The notes: generated from the letters alone by a model not told the origin. DNA of 64,000 bases from an uncultured Pelagibacteraceae bacterium (GCA_902604695.1 CACKZT010000001.1:124001-188000), one strand, 5' to 3'. Counted from the first letter of the stretch, positions 1-11,740 are shown. Numbers and translations are program-made.

Positions 1-38
1 TTTGGTTGCGTGTATATTAGATAATCCGTTTAAGTAAT

Positions 39-476
39 TTGAAATCAATTTTTAAAAAACTTTGTATTGCATCTGACCACGCTGGTTATGATCTAAAAGA
101 ATTTATTAAAGAAAATTTAATTAAAAAAGGAATATCAATTATAGATTTAGGCCCCAATACTAATACTTCTGTTGATTATCCTGATTTTGCTAAAAAAGTT
201 TCTAAAAGAGTAAAGTTTAAAAAAAGTGATATTGGTATTTTAGTCTGTGGCTCTGGTACAGGAATGGCAATTTCAGCTAATAAATTTAAAGGGGTTAGGG
301 CGGTAGTAGGTTATAATGCCACTTCAACAAGATTGTCCCGACAACACAATAATGCTAATATATTAGCATTAGGATCAAGATTAACTAAAAAAAAAATCGT
401 GTTAAAAATTATATCAATTTTTTTAAACACAAAATTTGAAGGAGGAAGACACTTAAGGCGAGTTAAAAAAATATAA
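39..476 (+). CDS. rpiB: Ribose-5-phosphate isomerase B (RpiB/LacAB family)
   Basis: [12 protein letters not shown] and [13 protein letters not shown] motifs; probable TTG start. Confidence 0.9.
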   Translation: MKSIFKKLCIASDHAGYDLKEFIKENLIKKGISIIDLGPNTNTSVDYPDFAKKVSKRVKFKKSDIGILVCGSGTGMAISANKFKGVRAVVGYNATSTRLSRQHNNANILALGSRLTKKKIVLKIISIFLNTKFEGGRHLRRVKKI

Positions 477-477
477 T

Positions 478-1782
478 ATGTCTAGCATAATTAAAATAAA
501 TAAATTATTAAGTAACTTTTTTGATTTAGGCTTGAAAGAAAGTGACAAAGAACTTTTTAAGTCAATTACTGATGAGTTTTCGAGACAGCAGAATCATTTA
601 GAATTGATTGCTTCAGAAAATATTGTCTCTAAAGCTGTTTTAGAAGCACAAGGTTCTGTTCTTACAAATAAATACGCTGAAGGATACTCTGGAAAAAGAT
701 ATTATGGAGGATGTGAACATGTTGACGTCGCTGAAGATTTAGCAATTGAACGTGCCAAAAAGCTTTTTGATTGTAATTTTGCTAATGTTCAGCCGCACTC
801 AGGCGCTCAAGCTAATGGAGCTGTTTATTTAGCTTTAATTAAACCTGGTGATACAATTTTAGGAATGAGTTTAAATTCAGGTGGTCATCTAACTCATGGA
901 GCAAAACCAGCTCAATCTGGTAAATGGTTTAATGCAATTCATTACGATGTAGATAAAAATACTGGTTTAATTGACTATGAAAATATTCGTAAACTTGCTT
1001 TAGAAAACAAACCTAAACTTATAATTGCTGGGGGGAGTGCATATTCTAGAATTATTGATTTTAAAAAATTCAGAGAAATATGTGATGAAGTCAATGCTTA
1101 TTTGTTAGTAGATATGGCACATTTTTCTGGTTTAGTCGCCGGCGGCGCTTATCCTAATCCAACTAAATATGCTGATGTAGTTACATCGACAACACATAAA
1201 GTTTTAAGGGGACCAAGAGGTGGAATTATTTTAACAAATAATGAAGAATTAATTAAAAAATTTAATAGTGCGGTTTTTCCAGGATTACAAGGTGGACCAT
1301 TAATGCATGTAGTTGCAGCTAAAGCTGTATGTTTTAAAGAAGCTTTAAACCAAGATTTTAAAATTTACACAAAAAAAGTTATAGAAAATGCAAAAGTTCT
1401 GTCTGACTCTCTAATTAAAAATAATCTTAAGATTTTTTCTGGAGGAACTGACACACATTTGATGCTAGTGGATCTAAGATCTTTCAAAGTTACCGGTCGA
1501 GATGCTGAAAAATCTTTAGGGAGAGCAAACATTACTTGCAATAAAAATGGAATACCTTTCGATACTGAGAGCCCTATGATTACCTCTGGGATTAGACTTG
1601 GCACACCTGCATGTACCACTAGGGGTTTTGAAGCTAAAGAATTTAGGTTAATAGGAGACTTAATATCTAAAGTTATAAAAGGTTTGTCTTCAAATCCTGA
1701 AAAAAACAGCAAAGTTGAAGATGAGGTTAAAAAAGAGGTAATTGATCTTTGTGCATCTTTTCCTATATATAGTAGTAAATAA
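478..1782 (+). CDS. glyA: Serine hydroxymethyltransferase
   Basis: [30 protein letters not shown]-lysine motif, full length 434 aa. Confidence 0.97.
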   Translation: MSSIIKINKLLSNFFDLGLKESDKELFKSITDEFSRQQNHLELIASENIVSKAVLEAQGSVLTNKYAEGYSGKRYYGGCEHVDVAEDLAIERAKKLFDCNFANVQPHSGAQANGAVYLALIKPGDTILGMSLNSGGHLTHGAKPAQSGKWFNAIHYDVDKNTGLIDYENIRKLALENKPKLIIAGGSAYSRIIDFKKFREICDEVNAYLLVDMAHFSGLVAGGAYPNPTKYADVVTSTTHKVLRGPRGGIILTNNEELIKKFNSAVFPGLQGGPLMHVVAAKAVCFKEALNQDFKIYTKKVIENAKVLSDSLIKNNLKIFSGGTDTHLMLVDLRSFKVTGRDAEKSLGRANITCNKNGIPFDTESPMITSGIRLGTPACTTRGFEAKEFRLIGDLISKVIKGLSSNPEKNSKVEDEVKKEVIDLCASFPIYSSK

Positions 1783-1794
1783 ATTATAAATATC

Positions 1795-2262
1795 ATGATT
1801 TGCCCTTTTTGTAGAGAAAAAGATACTTCTGTAGTTGATTCAAGACCAACAGAAGATGGTACTGCTATTCGAAGAAGAAGAGTTTGTACATGTGGAGGCG
1901 GTCAAAGATTTACAACATTTGAAAGAGTTCAATTTAGAGAACTAACTGTGATAAAAAAAAATGGTCGTAGATCGCCTTTTGATAGGGAAAAGCTAGCTAA
2001 ATCTTTTTTTACCGCGCTTAAAAAAAGACCTATTGATAACGATACTATAGAAAAAGTAGTTTCAAGAATTTCTAGAGAACTTGAAGAGATGGGGCAATCA
2101 GAAATTCAATCTAGCAATATAGGTAAAAAAGTCATGGATGCTTTAAAAGAACTAGATAAAATTGCCTATATTAGATTTGCTTCAGTATATACAAATTTTA
2201 AAGAGGTGCAGGAATTTGAGGAATATATTGGAGAATTAGATGGAAAATCTAAAAAGAAGTAG
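1795..2262 (+). CDS. nrdR: Transcriptional repressor NrdR
   Basis: [22 protein letters not shown] Zn-ribbon plus ATP-cone. Confidence 0.97.
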   Translation: MICPFCREKDTSVVDSRPTEDGTAIRRRRVCTCGGGQRFTTFERVQFRELTVIKKNGRRSPFDREKLAKSFFTALKKRPIDNDTIEKVVSRISRELEEMGQSEIQSSNIGKKVMDALKELDKIAYIRFASVYTNFKEVQEFEEYIGELDGKSKKK

Positions 2263-3334
2263 CAAAGATAATATCCATAGCCATTTTTTAAAATTAGCTT
2301 ACGAAAAAGCAAAAATTAATTTAGGATCTACAGGTCAAAATCCATCTGTTGGATGCATAGTAGTAAAAGATAATTCAATTGTTTCGTCCGGGTGTACATC
2401 TATTAATGGCAGACCACATGCTGAATTTAATGCACTAAATAAAAATATAAATTTTAAAGGTGCAAATTTATATGTAACTTTAGAACCCTGCTCTCATTAC
2501 GGGCAAACTCCACCATGTATAAATATTATTAAAAAAAAAGGAATTAAAAAAGTTTATTTTTCTTCAATTGACTTTGATTTGAGATCCAAAGGTAAAGCCA
2601 AAAAAATACTTAAAAAATTACGAATAAAATCAAATAGTTCTCTTATGAATAAATTTAGTAAAGAATTTTATAAGAGTTACTTATTTTATCATACAAATAA
2701 TTTTCCTTACATTGATGCAAAAATAGCTCTATCAAAGGATTATAAAAGTAGTAGAAAAAAAGGTAAATTGATTACTTCAGTAAATTCTAGAAAATTAGCT
2801 CAATTTTTAAGGTCACGCTATGATTGTATAATATCAACTAGTAAATCTATAAATGAAGATAACTCAAAGTTAAATTGTAGGATAGAAGGCCTAGAAAATA
2901 AAAGTCCTGATCTAATTATTATAGATAGAAATCTTAAATTAAAAAAAAAATTACATATTTTTAGTCAAAAAAAAAGAAAAATTATAATATTTACAGCTTC
3001 TAAAAATACGAAAAAAATTAATTTTTTTAAAAGAAAGTCTATTAAAGTAGTGATTTTAAAGTCTTTAACTTCTAGAAGCGATTTTGAATTTTTTTTTCGT
3101 TACTTAAAAAAATTAAAATATTCTCGCATATTTTTTGAATGCGGCATAACGTTACTAAATTTTTTACTTTATAAAAGGTTTTTGAACAATCTATATATAT
3201 TTAAGTCTAATAAAAAATTATTAAGTTCTGGATTCAATAATAGCAGCTCTAGACTAATAAGAAATATTAAATTAAAAAGATCAATCAAAGTAAATTTAAA
3301 AGGAGATAATCTTTATAAGATTAAATTTAAGTAA
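2240..3334 (+). CDS. ribD: Bifunctional riboflavin deaminase/reductase RibD
   Basis: HAEFNAL and [11 protein letters not shown] deaminase motifs; C-terminal reductase-like domain; overlaps nrdR. Confidence 0.92.
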   Translation: MENLKRSSKDNIHSHFLKLAYEKAKINLGSTGQNPSVGCIVVKDNSIVSSGCTSINGRPHAEFNALNKNINFKGANLYVTLEPCSHYGQTPPCINIIKKKGIKKVYFSSIDFDLRSKGKAKKILKKLRIKSNSSLMNKFSKEFYKSYLFYHTNNFPYIDAKIALSKDYKSSRKKGKLITSVNSRKLAQFLRSRYDCIISTSKSINEDNSKLNCRIEGLENKSPDLIIIDRNLKLKKKLHIFSQKKRKIIIFTASKNTKKINFFKRKSIKVVILKSLTSRSDFEFFFRYLKKLKYSRIFFECGITLLNFLLYKRFLNNLYIFKSNKKLLSSGFNNSSSRLIRNIKLKRSIKVNLKGDNLYKIKFK

Positions 3335-3933
3335 TGTTTAATGGAATTATATACAGTCTTGGAATTATTAAAAGTATAAGAAGAAGTAAAAAATATGTTA
3401 CAGGAAGTGCAGTATTAGAAGTAAGTTCTAATATTAAGTTTAAAAAAAATGATGTAGGCGAGTCAGTATGTTGTGATGGTGTTTGCTTAACTTTAATAAA
3501 AATTATGCCAAAATCTTTTCTATTTTATTTATCTAAAGAGACTCTTAAAAGGTCGAATTTTAAATTTGCTAAACCAAATGATATTATTAACCTTGAAAAA
3601 TCACTATATAATGGTCAAAAAATTTCAGGTCATTATGTTCAAGGACACGTAGATACAACAGCAGTCGTTCAAAAAATTGATATAATTGAAAAATCTTGGG
3701 TTGTTAAATTAAAATTGAAAAATAAAGATTTAAATAATTTGCTCATTGAAAAAGGTTCAATTTCTATAAATGGTGTTTCTTTAACAATTTCTAAAGTTTT
3801 AAAAGACTTCTTTGAAATAACAGTTATTCCTCATACTCTTAAACTTACAAATTTAAAGAATTTAAAAAAAAATAGCGTGGTCAATGTAGAGCTTGATATA
3901 TTTGGAAAATATATCTTAAATTTATCAAACTAA
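3334..3933 (+). CDS. ribE: Riboflavin synthase alpha subunit
   Basis: [30 protein letters not shown] repeats. Confidence 0.95.
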   Translation: MFNGIIYSLGIIKSIRRSKKYVTGSAVLEVSSNIKFKKNDVGESVCCDGVCLTLIKIMPKSFLFYLSKETLKRSNFKFAKPNDIINLEKSLYNGQKISGHYVQGHVDTTAVVQKIDIIEKSWVVKLKLKNKDLNNLLIEKGSISINGVSLTISKVLKDFFEITVIPHTLKLTNLKNLKKNSVVNVELDIFGKYILNLSN

Positions 3934-3934
3934 A

Positions 3935-5005
3935 ATGAATAAAAAATTATTTTCACCAATTAAAGACATTTTAAAAGATGCAAAAAAGGGAAAAATGTTC
4001 ATATTGGTAGATGATAAAAACAGAGAAAATGAAGGAGATCTTGTAATAGCAGCTTCAAAGTGTAATTCTAAAAATATTAATTTCATGGCAAAACATGGTA
4101 GAGGATTAATTTGTTTAGCATTAACTAAAAAAAAGGTAGATAAATTATCATTACCATTAATGTCTTCTGTCAATAAAGCAAGAATGCAAACTGCATTTAC
4201 TGTATCAATTGAGTCCAAAAAAGGCATTACTACTGGCATCTCTGCGTTTGATAGGGCAAAAACTATTAGAGTCGCAATAAATCCGAAATCTACAAAAAAA
4301 AATATTGTATCACCGGGACATGTATTTCCGCTTGTTTCACGAAATGGTGGTGTCTTAGAAAGAGCTGGTCACACTGAAGCGTCTGTAGATATATCTAGGC
4401 TAGCGAATATAAATCCTAGTGCTGTAATTTGCGAAGTAATGAATGAAGATGGTAGAATGGCAAGACTTAATGACTTATTCAAGTTTTCTAAAAAACATAA
4501 ATTAAAAATAGCAAGTATAGAGGATTTAATTTCTTATAGATTAAAAAATGAAAAGCTTATTGTAAATACTCAAAATAGTGCAATATACAATAAAGATTAT
4601 GGTAAACTTGAAATTAATGCTTTTAAAAATTTACTAGATGGATTTGAACACTTTTCAATAACCAAAGGTAAGATTAAATCAAAAAAATCTATTAGAGTAA
4701 GAGTTATTGCAACAAATATTAAAAATAAGATTAATTTAAAAAAAAATAATATTAAAAAGTCTTTAAAATATCTATCTAAATTTAATAATTTTTCTTTAAT
4801 TATAATAAAGAGTCAATTAAATAGGTCATTTGCAAAATCTTCCAACACAACTAGTACGAATATACTTCGATATTATGGTATTGGAGCTCAAATTATTAAA
4901 GAATTAAAAATTAAAAATATGATATTAGTATCAAGATCTAGAAAGAAAATTATAGGCCTGGATGGTTATGGAATTAAAATTAAGAAACAAGAAATAATAA
5001 AATGA
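3935..5005 (+). CDS. ribB: 3,4-dihydroxy-2-butanone-4-phosphate synthase with degenerate GTP cyclohydrolase II-like C-terminus (RibBX-type)
   Basis: DDKNRENEGDL and GHTEASVD RibB motifs; C-terminal half lacks cysteines. Confidence 0.9.
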   Translation: MNKKLFSPIKDILKDAKKGKMFILVDDKNRENEGDLVIAASKCNSKNINFMAKHGRGLICLALTKKKVDKLSLPLMSSVNKARMQTAFTVSIESKKGITTGISAFDRAKTIRVAINPKSTKKNIVSPGHVFPLVSRNGGVLERAGHTEASVDISRLANINPSAVICEVMNEDGRMARLNDLFKFSKKHKLKIASIEDLISYRLKNEKLIVNTQNSAIYNKDYGKLEINAFKNLLDGFEHFSITKGKIKSKKSIRVRVIATNIKNKINLKKNNIKKSLKYLSKFNNFSLIIIKSQLNRSFAKSSNTTSTNILRYYGIGAQIIKELKIKNMILVSRSRKKIIGLDGYGIKIKKQEIIK

Positions 5006-5391
5006 AAAAAGTTCTTATAGTGTCTGCAAATTATTATAAAGATGTAGAAAGTGGATTACTTTATTCCGCATCGAACATATTAAAAAAAAAATATAAATTA
5101 AAATTTTTAGTAGTTCCAGGTGTTTTCGAAATACCATTTGTTATATCAAAAAATATAAAAAAATTTGATGGTTTTGTAGCTTTAGGTTGCGTTATTAAAG
5201 GTCAAACACCTCACTTTGAATTTATATCAAATGCAGTTACTCAAGGAATTATGAATTTATCTATTGTTTCAAAAAAACCTATAGGAAACGGAATACTTAC
5301 ATGTTTAAATAAGAAGCAAGCAATTCATAGAATGAAAAAAGGGAAGGAAGCAGCTAAAGCTATTGATCATATATTAACTAAATTAATCTAA
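5002..5391 (+). CDS. ribH: 6,7-dimethyl-8-ribityllumazine synthase
   Basis: VPGVFEIPF, GCVIKGQTPHFEFI, position in rib operon. Confidence 0.95.
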   Translation: MKKVLIVSANYYKDVESGLLYSASNILKKKYKLKFLVVPGVFEIPFVISKNIKKFDGFVALGCVIKGQTPHFEFISNAVTQGIMNLSIVSKKPIGNGILTCLNKKQAIHRMKKGKEAAKAIDHILTKLI

Positions 5392-5795
5392 TGAACAATC
5401 AAAATAAAATAGCTATTACACCTAGAATAAGAGCAATACAAAAAATTTATAGTTCGGAAATGAACCCAGCGGATGAAATTAAATATTCTAATGGACAATA
5501 TAAAAAATTTATTAAAGATATTGTGCAGGGAACAATTGAAAGAAAAGATTTAATAAAAAAAATTATCGATAAATATTTGAACAAAGACATAAATTTACCG
5601 AGAACTGATAAACTTTTAAAGATTATATTATATGCTGCAATATTTGAATTAATGTTCAAACATAATAATCCCACTAAAGTAATAATAAGTGAATATTTAA
5701 AAACTTCTGAATTTTTTTTAGAAAAAGCTCAAATAAAGTTTTTAAATGCAATTTTAGATAAAATTTCAAAAAATATAAGAAATGAAAATATCTGA
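5391..5795 (+). CDS. nusB: Transcription antitermination factor NusB
   Basis: NusB-like small helical protein following ribH; VIISEYLKTSEFF, KFLNAILDKI. Confidence 0.88.
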   Translation: MNNQNKIAITPRIRAIQKIYSSEMNPADEIKYSNGQYKKFIKDIVQGTIERKDLIKKIIDKYLNKDINLPRTDKLLKIILYAAIFELMFKHNNPTKVIISEYLKTSEFFLEKAQIKFLNAILDKISKNIRNENI

Positions 5796-6741
5796 GAAGT
5801 TAATTATCAAAAAGTATTTAAAACCATTAACATTTAAAAACAAAGATTCTTTAAATTTAGAGGACGATGTTTTTTTTGACTCAAAGAAAAAAATAATTTT
5901 ATCAACAGATTCATACCAAGAAAATATTCATTTTTTAAAAAAAATGAAACCTAAGGAATTTATGAGCAAAATATTCCGAGCGACAATTTCAGATATTATA
6001 TGTAAAGGCGCAACACCTAAAGTTTATTTTTTATCTTTATTTTTAACAAATATTAACTCGAAATGGATTAAAAATTTTAAATTAAGTTTATTAAAAGAGT
6101 CTAACAAATATAATTTATTTTTAGGTGGAGGAGATATAGTAAAATCAAGATATTTGGGCATTACAATTTCTGTAATAGGTGACGTTTTAAATAAACCGAT
6201 ATTAAGATCAACTGCAAATATAGATGATGATATATATACGACAGGCAATCTTGGTAACTCATTTCTCGGTTTACAAATTTATAAAAAGAGGATTAATCTA
6301 GGTAAATTTAACGCTTATTATAAAAAATTATATATTAAACCTGATTTGCCAATAAAATTTTCGAAACATTTAAAAAAATTTGCTACTTCATCAACAGATA
6401 TATCTGATGGAATTATTAACGATTTAAAAAATATTTGTGATGCGAGTAAATGCGGTGGATTAATATCTTTGGATGCTATCCCTTTTTCTAAAAATACGAT
6501 TATAAATCTTAAAAAAAGAAAGATAAGTAAATTAAATATTTTTTCAAGGGGTGATGATTATCAAATATTATTTACAGCAAATAAAAAAAGTAGAAAAATG
6601 ATAAAAAAACTATCAAAACTGACTTCTACAAAAGTTACAAGAATTGGCAAAATTACATCTAAAAAGTTGTTAAAATTAACGCATAAAGGGAGGGTTATCA
6701 ATTTACCCTTGAATAAATCCGGATATATTCATAATTTTTAA
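5782..6741 (+). CDS. thiL: Thiamine-monophosphate kinase
   Basis: LEDDVFF, STDSYQENIHF, GGGDIV, SSTDISDGI motifs. Confidence 0.92.
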   Translation: MKISEKLIIKKYLKPLTFKNKDSLNLEDDVFFDSKKKIILSTDSYQENIHFLKKMKPKEFMSKIFRATISDIICKGATPKVYFLSLFLTNINSKWIKNFKLSLLKESNKYNLFLGGGDIVKSRYLGITISVIGDVLNKPILRSTANIDDDIYTTGNLGNSFLGLQIYKKRINLGKFNAYYKKLYIKPDLPIKFSKHLKKFATSSTDISDGIINDLKNICDASKCGGLISLDAIPFSKNTIINLKKRKISKLNIFSRGDDYQILFTANKKSRKMIKKLSKLTSTKVTRIGKITSKKLLKLTHKGRVINLPLNKSGYIHNF

Positions 6742-6800
6742 AAGAATAGCTTGCGTTTAATGAGTTATTTTGGCATTTATCGAACTTTAAAATTATAATT

Positions 6801-8903
6801 ATGAATGAGTCTTTAGAAATTTTGTATTTAATTGTCTTTACAGGTTTGTTAGCTGTTGCATATAGTTATTTACTTTCAGGTCAAATTTTATCTTCAAGTC
6901 CTGGAAATCAAAAAATGCAGGAAATTGCCGAAGCAATTCAAATTGGAGCAAAAGCTTATTTAAACCGTCAATATAAAACTATTGCCGTAGTTGGAGTAAT
7001 TGTTTTAATAATAGTTAGTTACTTTTTTAATTTACTTGTTGGCTTTGGTTATTTTATAGGAGCTTCTTTGTCGGGAATAGCCGGTTACGTAGGCATGTTA
7101 ATTTCTGTTAAAGCCAATGTAAGAACTGCTGAAGCTTCTAGAAATAGTTTGCAAGCTGGTTTAACAATCGCATTTAAATCTGGGGCAATAACAGGATTAT
7201 TAGTTGCTGGTTTGGCGTTACTTTCTATCACAATATATTATATTATTTTAGTTAATCTTAGTATTGATCCGAGAGAAATAATTAATGCTTTGGTGGCTTT
7301 GGGATTTGGTGCCTCTTTAATATCAATTTTTGCGCGATTAGGAGGTGGAATTTTTACTAAAGGAGCTGATGTTGGTGCTGACCTAGTTGGTAAAGTCGAA
7401 GCTGGAATACCAGAAGATGATCCTAGAAACCCAGCGGTAATTGCTGATAATGTTGGAGATAATGTTGGAGATTGCGCAGGAATGGCTGCAGATCTTTTTG
7501 AAACATACGCTGTCACAATCGTAGCTACAATGGTTTTAGCCTCAATTTTTTTTAATAATGATCCTAACATGATGATTTATCCATTAGCTATAGGCGGATC
7601 TTGTATTATAACCTCTATAATTGGCACATGGTTTGTTAAACTTGGTAAAAGTAAAAATATAATGGGAGCTCTGTATAAAGGTTTTGTTGTAACAGCAGTT
7701 TTATCTCTTCTAATTTTATACCCAGTAACTGACTCCATTATAGGTCTTGATAAATCGTACCAAAATTCTGGAAAATTTTTCACTGGATTTAGTCTTTATA
7801 TTTGCGGTGTAGCAGGACTAATAATTACAGGTTTGCTTATATGGATAACTGAATACTATACTGGAACTAATTACAGACCTGTAAAGAGTGTAGCAAAATC
7901 ATCTACCACAGGACATGGAACTAATGTGATTCAGGGGCTTGCTATTTCTATGGAAGCTACTGCAATACCAGCAATAATAATTGTTATAGGAATTCTTTTT
8001 ACAAATAATTTGGCTGGACTATATGGTATAGCTATAGCAGTAACTTCTATGTTGGCATTAACTGGTATGGTGGTTGCTTTAGATGCTTATGGTCCCGTAA
8101 CAGATAATGCTGGTGGTATAGCTGAAATGTCTAAACTTCCAAAAAGTGTTAGAAAAACAACTGATGCTTTAGACGCTGTCGGAAACACTACTAAAGCTGT
8201 AACAAAAGGTTATGCAATAGGCTCAGCAGGTTTAGGTGCTTTAGTGTTATTTGCTGCATATACTGAAGATATCAAATTTTTTTCTACAGTTAAGGGGTCA
8301 TCTTTAGAAGGAATAGTAGTTACTTTTGATTTATCAAATCCATTTGTTGTAGTTGGTCTATTAATTGGAGGAATGCTACCGTATTTATTTGGATCAATGG
8401 GAATGCAAGCTGTAGGCCGAGCTGGGGGAGCAGTCGTAATTGAAGTCAGAAGACAGTTTAAGAAAATACCAGGGATAATGAAAGGTAAAAGAAAACCTGA
8501 TTATGGAAGACTCGTAGATCTTTTAACTAAATCAGCCATAAAAGAAATGGTAATCCCATCACTTTTACCTGTGCTTTCCCCTATATTTGTTTATTTCATT
8601 ATACTTCCAATTGGAGGAATTGAAGCAGCTTTAGCCTGCTTAGGTGCAATGTTATTAGGTGTAATAGTAACTGGATTATTCGTAGCAGTATCAATGACTG
8701 CTGGCGGTGGAGCTTGGGATAATGCAAAAAAATATATTGAGGATGGTAATTTTGGAGGTAAAGGTTCGGAAGCTCACAAAGCAGCTGTCACTGGTGATAC
8801 AGTAGGCGATCCGTACAAAGATACAGCTGGACCTGCGGTCAATCCGATGATTAAAATCACAAATATCGTCGCTTTATTATTATTAGCTGTTATTGCTCAC
8901 TAA
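6801..8903 (+). CDS. hppA: H+-translocating membrane pyrophosphatase, K+-insensitive type by GNTTKA motif
   Basis: [70 protein letters not shown]. Confidence 0.97.
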   Translation: MNESLEILYLIVFTGLLAVAYSYLLSGQILSSSPGNQKMQEIAEAIQIGAKAYLNRQYKTIAVVGVIVLIIVSYFFNLLVGFGYFIGASLSGIAGYVGMLISVKANVRTAEASRNSLQAGLTIAFKSGAITGLLVAGLALLSITIYYIILVNLSIDPREIINALVALGFGASLISIFARLGGGIFTKGADVGADLVGKVEAGIPEDDPRNPAVIADNVGDNVGDCAGMAADLFETYAVTIVATMVLASIFFNNDPNMMIYPLAIGGSCIITSIIGTWFVKLGKSKNIMGALYKGFVVTAVLSLLILYPVTDSIIGLDKSYQNSGKFFTGFSLYICGVAGLIITGLLIWITEYYTGTNYRPVKSVAKSSTTGHGTNVIQGLAISMEATAIPAIIIVIGILFTNNLAGLYGIAIAVTSMLALTGMVVALDAYGPVTDNAGGIAEMSKLPKSVRKTTDALDAVGNTTKAVTKGYAIGSAGLGALVLFAAYTEDIKFFSTVKGSSLEGIVVTFDLSNPFVVVGLLIGGMLPYLFGSMGMQAVGRAGGAVVIEVRRQFKKIPGIMKGKRKPDYGRLVDLLTKSAIKEMVIPSLLPVLSPIFVYFIILPIGGIEAALACLGAMLLGVIVTGLFVAVSMTAGGGAWDNAKKYIEDGNFGGKGSEAHKAAVTGDTVGDPYKDTAGPAVNPMIKITNIVALLLLAVIAH

Positions 8904-8906
8904 ATA

Positions 8907-9377
8907 TTATTTTTTTCTATACATTTTTTGTCTAATACTACCTAGGAATCTCTCAACGAAACTTGGCTGTGTAACTGTATTTTCAGTAATATCCTTCGAA
9001 AATTTGACTTTTTTAATATCTTCTTTATCGTAAAAATTTTTCTCTACTAAAATTCCATATTTATCAAAAGTTAGTTCCAAAATATTGTTTTTAACTAGTA
9101 CATTTTTCCCTATTGTTTTTATATTATTTGTTCTTGTAATCATTCGCTCAAAATAAATCCAAGTATTTTCATTACTAATAGATATTGAATGGGGTTTACC
9201 GATATTTTTAACTACGTCGTTTTTATTTGATTTATTCACTTTTAAAACACTTGATCTATTTTCTAAAAAATTTATTCCATGTACTTTATCTGGAGATTTT
9301 AATGAACAATTATATAAAAAAATTGAAAAAAATATGATATTAATTAGAGAATAATGTTTGCTTTTTACAATAAACAT
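8907..9377 (-). CDS. bamE: Outer-membrane assembly lipoprotein BamE/SmpA/OmlA-like
   Basis: Signal peptide with lipobox (FLYNC) and SmpA-like NDVVKNIGKPHS...TWIYF motif; start chosen at internal Met. Confidence 0.75.
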   Translation of the reverse strand: MFIVKSKHYSLINIIFFSIFLYNCSLKSPDKVHGINFLENRSSVLKVNKSNKNDVVKNIGKPHSISISNENTWIYFERMITRTNNIKTIGKNVLVKNNILELTFDKYGILVEKNFYDKEDIKKVKFSKDITENTVTQPSFVERFLGSIRQKMYRKK

Positions 9378-9854
9378 AATAACCATCTTTATAACAAATT
9401 AGTGGAATTATCACGAAATATTTTTTTTTATAGAGAATTAAAATTAAAAGACAACTTTGAAACAAGAATAATTCTAATTTTTCTTCATTTATCAATAATT
9501 TTACTAATATTCAAAAAAGAGAAGAAAATAAATTTTCCTCAAGAAATATTTGACAACATTTTTTTAAATGTGGAGTACAATATGAGAGAGCTAGGTCATG
9601 GGGACGTTTCAGTTAACAAAAAGATGAAAATTTTAAATAGAATTTTTTACAATATTCTCTTAAAGATAGATCTCAAAAACTCAGATTTCTTTTCTATTAA
9701 TGATTCAGTCATCAAAGAACACTTGTTTACCGAGATAAAAGAATCAGACCAAATAATGAGCAAAATCAAAGAATATTTGTTATCTTTTTATAATTATTGT
9801 TTTGAATTAGATAAGGATAGTATGATAGAAGGTAAAATAAATTATAAATATTAA
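9354..9854 (+). CDS. Ubiquinol-cytochrome c chaperone (CBP3-like) family protein
   Basis: [25 protein letters not shown] and [16 protein letters not shown] motifs. Confidence 0.8.
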   Translation: MFAFYNKHNNHLYNKLVELSRNIFFYRELKLKDNFETRIILIFLHLSIILLIFKKEKKINFPQEIFDNIFLNVEYNMRELGHGDVSVNKKMKILNRIFYNILLKIDLKNSDFFSINDSVIKEHLFTEIKESDQIMSKIKEYLLSFYNYCFELDKDSMIEGKINYKY

Positions 9855-9859
9855 TTTTT

Positions 9860-10033
9860 ATGGCTGTACCAAAAAGAAAAACTTCAAAATCAAAAAGAAA
9901 TCAGAGACGTTCTCATCATAAAGTTTCTGATGTAAACATCGTTGAAGATAAAAAAACTGGTGAATATAAATTATCGCACCATGTTGATCTTAAATCTGGA
10001 TTTTATAACGGCAAAAAGATTTTAGATATCTAA
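9860..10033 (+). CDS. rpmF: 50S ribosomal protein L32
   Basis: Manually translated 57 aa: [57 protein letters not shown]; below length cut-off of the supplied ORF track. Confidence 0.95.
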   Translation: MAVPKRKTSKSKRNQRRSHHKVSDVNIVEDKKTGEYKLSHHVDLKSGFYNGKKILDI

Positions 10034-10045
10034 TTTTTTTAATCC

Positions 10046-11086
10046 ATGAGTGATAAAATTGTTATCGCAATAGACGCTATGGGTGGAGAAAACTCTCCAG
10101 AAAAGAATATTGAAGGTATTTCCTTATTTGTTAAAAAAAATATTAACCTTAAGGATTTTTTTTTTAATATTTTTGGAAAGGAAGAAATAATTTCTAAATT
10201 ATTAATTAAACATGGTGTTCCTAAAGAGTTTTATAAAATCTTTAATACATTAAACACAGTATCAGATGAAGAAACTCCTCTCTCAGCGATTAAAAATTCT
10301 AAAAATTCAAGTATGTGGAATTCAATAAATTCACAAGTTGTTGATAATTCACACATATCTTTGTCAGCTGGTAATACCGGTGTTTTACTTGTTATCTCAA
10401 GAATGATTTTAAAAACCATCGAAGAAGTAAGAAAACCAGCACTTGCAGGTTTGTGGCCAAGTAAACGTGGAGTAAATGTTGTTCTCGATTTAGGTGCGAA
10501 TATAGAATGTGATGAGAATAATTTAATAGATTTTTCAGAAATGGGATCTGCATTATATAAAGCACTTCATCCAGAGGAAACAGCAAAAGTAGGTTTGCTA
10601 AATATAGGGAAAGAGGAAATTAAAGGAACCGAAATAATAAAAAAGGCTCATGCAAAATTAAAAGATGATGAAAAATATAAAGATTTTGATTTTAACGGAT
10701 ATATAGAACCTAATAAAATTATGGACGGAGACTCGAATGTTATTGTAGCAGACGGTTTCACTGGAAATATAGCTTTGAAAACTGCGGAAGGTACAGCTAA
10801 ATTTATTACAGATAGCCTTAAAGAAAGTTTAAATGAAAGTTTTTTATCTAAATTTTCTATTTTGTTTTCATACATCTCATTAAAAAAATTTAAAAATAAA
10901 TTAGACCCAAGAAAATATAATGGTGCAATTTTTTTAGGACTTAAAGGTCCAGTAGTTAAAAGTCATGGAGCTACTGACTCAACTGGATTTTATTACTCAA
11001 TTGATTTATGCTATAGAATTATTAAAGGTGACTTAATGAACAAAATTAAGAAAAATATAAAACCTGTTAATGCCAATAAAAACTAG
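10046..11086 (+). CDS. plsX: Phosphate acyltransferase PlsX
   Basis: IAIDAMGGENSPEKNIEG, SAGNTGVLL, VADGFTGNIALKTAEG. Confidence 0.96.
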   Translation: MSDKIVIAIDAMGGENSPEKNIEGISLFVKKNINLKDFFFNIFGKEEIISKLLIKHGVPKEFYKIFNTLNTVSDEETPLSAIKNSKNSSMWNSINSQVVDNSHISLSAGNTGVLLVISRMILKTIEEVRKPALAGLWPSKRGVNVVLDLGANIECDENNLIDFSEMGSALYKALHPEETAKVGLLNIGKEEIKGTEIIKKAHAKLKDDEKYKDFDFNGYIEPNKIMDGDSNVIVADGFTGNIALKTAEGTAKFITDSLKESLNESFLSKFSILFSYISLKKFKNKLDPRKYNGAIFLGLKGPVVKSHGATDSTGFYYSIDLCYRIIKGDLMNKIKKNIKPVNANKN

Positions 11087-11369
11087 ACACAATTTAAGTA
11101 GACTAGACATAGCTAAACTTATTAATAAGAAATTTAGTCTTTCTATAAAATATTCTGAAAGACTTATTAATGATATATTTAATTTAATTACTGATGAGGC
11201 GATCAAATTCAGAAAAGTAAAGGTTAAAGATTTTGGTGTTTTTAAACTTTCGAAGAAGAATAGCAGGGAAGGGAGAAACCCAAAAACAAGTGAATATTTT
11301 GAAATAAAATCAAGAAATATTTTAAATTTTAAAACTTCAAAAAAATTAAATAATAAATTAAATAAATAA
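11070..11369 (+). CDS. ihfA: Integration host factor subunit alpha / HU-family protein
   Basis: HU/IHF fold: VKVKDFGVFKLSKKNSREGRNPKT; downstream of plsX, upstream of merR. Confidence 0.88.
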   Translation: MPIKTRHNLSRLDIAKLINKKFSLSIKYSERLINDIFNLITDEAIKFRKVKVKDFGVFKLSKKNSREGRNPKTSEYFEIKSRNILNFKTSKKLNNKLNK

Positions 11370-11373
11370 ATTA

Positions 11374-11739
11374 ATGGAAAAAGAGCTTTATACTATTTCG
11401 GAAGTTTCAACGAAACTAGGGTTTATTGATAAAAAAACAAAAAAACCATTAAATTATATTTTGCGATTTTGGGAAACTAAATTCTCTCAAATTAAACCAA
11501 TTTACTTAGATGGTAAAAGAAGACTATACTCTTCCAAAGATGTAGAAATTCTTAAACTAATTAAGTTTCTATTAAAAGATAACAAATTAACTATAGCAGG
11601 CGCAAAAAAGTTAATGAAAAAAAAAATAAATACTCTTGACGGAGTTCGATCTTCAAGTATAAAAGATACTTATTTAAAAAATAATATTAGGCTTAAAAGT
11701 AAAAAAATTTTAGAAAAAATTAATAAATTAAAAAAATAA
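11374..11739 (+). CDS. MerR family transcriptional regulator
   Basis: YTISEVSTKLG...LRFWETKFSQIKPIYLDGKRRLYSSKDVEIL. Confidence 0.88.
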   Translation: MEKELYTISEVSTKLGFIDKKTKKPLNYILRFWETKFSQIKPIYLDGKRRLYSSKDVEILKLIKFLLKDNKLTIAGAKKLMKKKINTLDGVRSSSIKDTYLKNNIRLKSKKILEKINKLKK

Positions 11740-11740
11740 A

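Noticed and set aside
1365-1796. 143-aa - strand ORF opposite glyA
   Set aside because: Antisense to clearly coding glyA with no recognisable domain.
1795-5391. FMN riboswitch for the rib cluster
   Set aside because: No leader space: nrdR, ribD, ribE, ribB and ribH overlap or abut, and no RFN-like conserved elements were seen.
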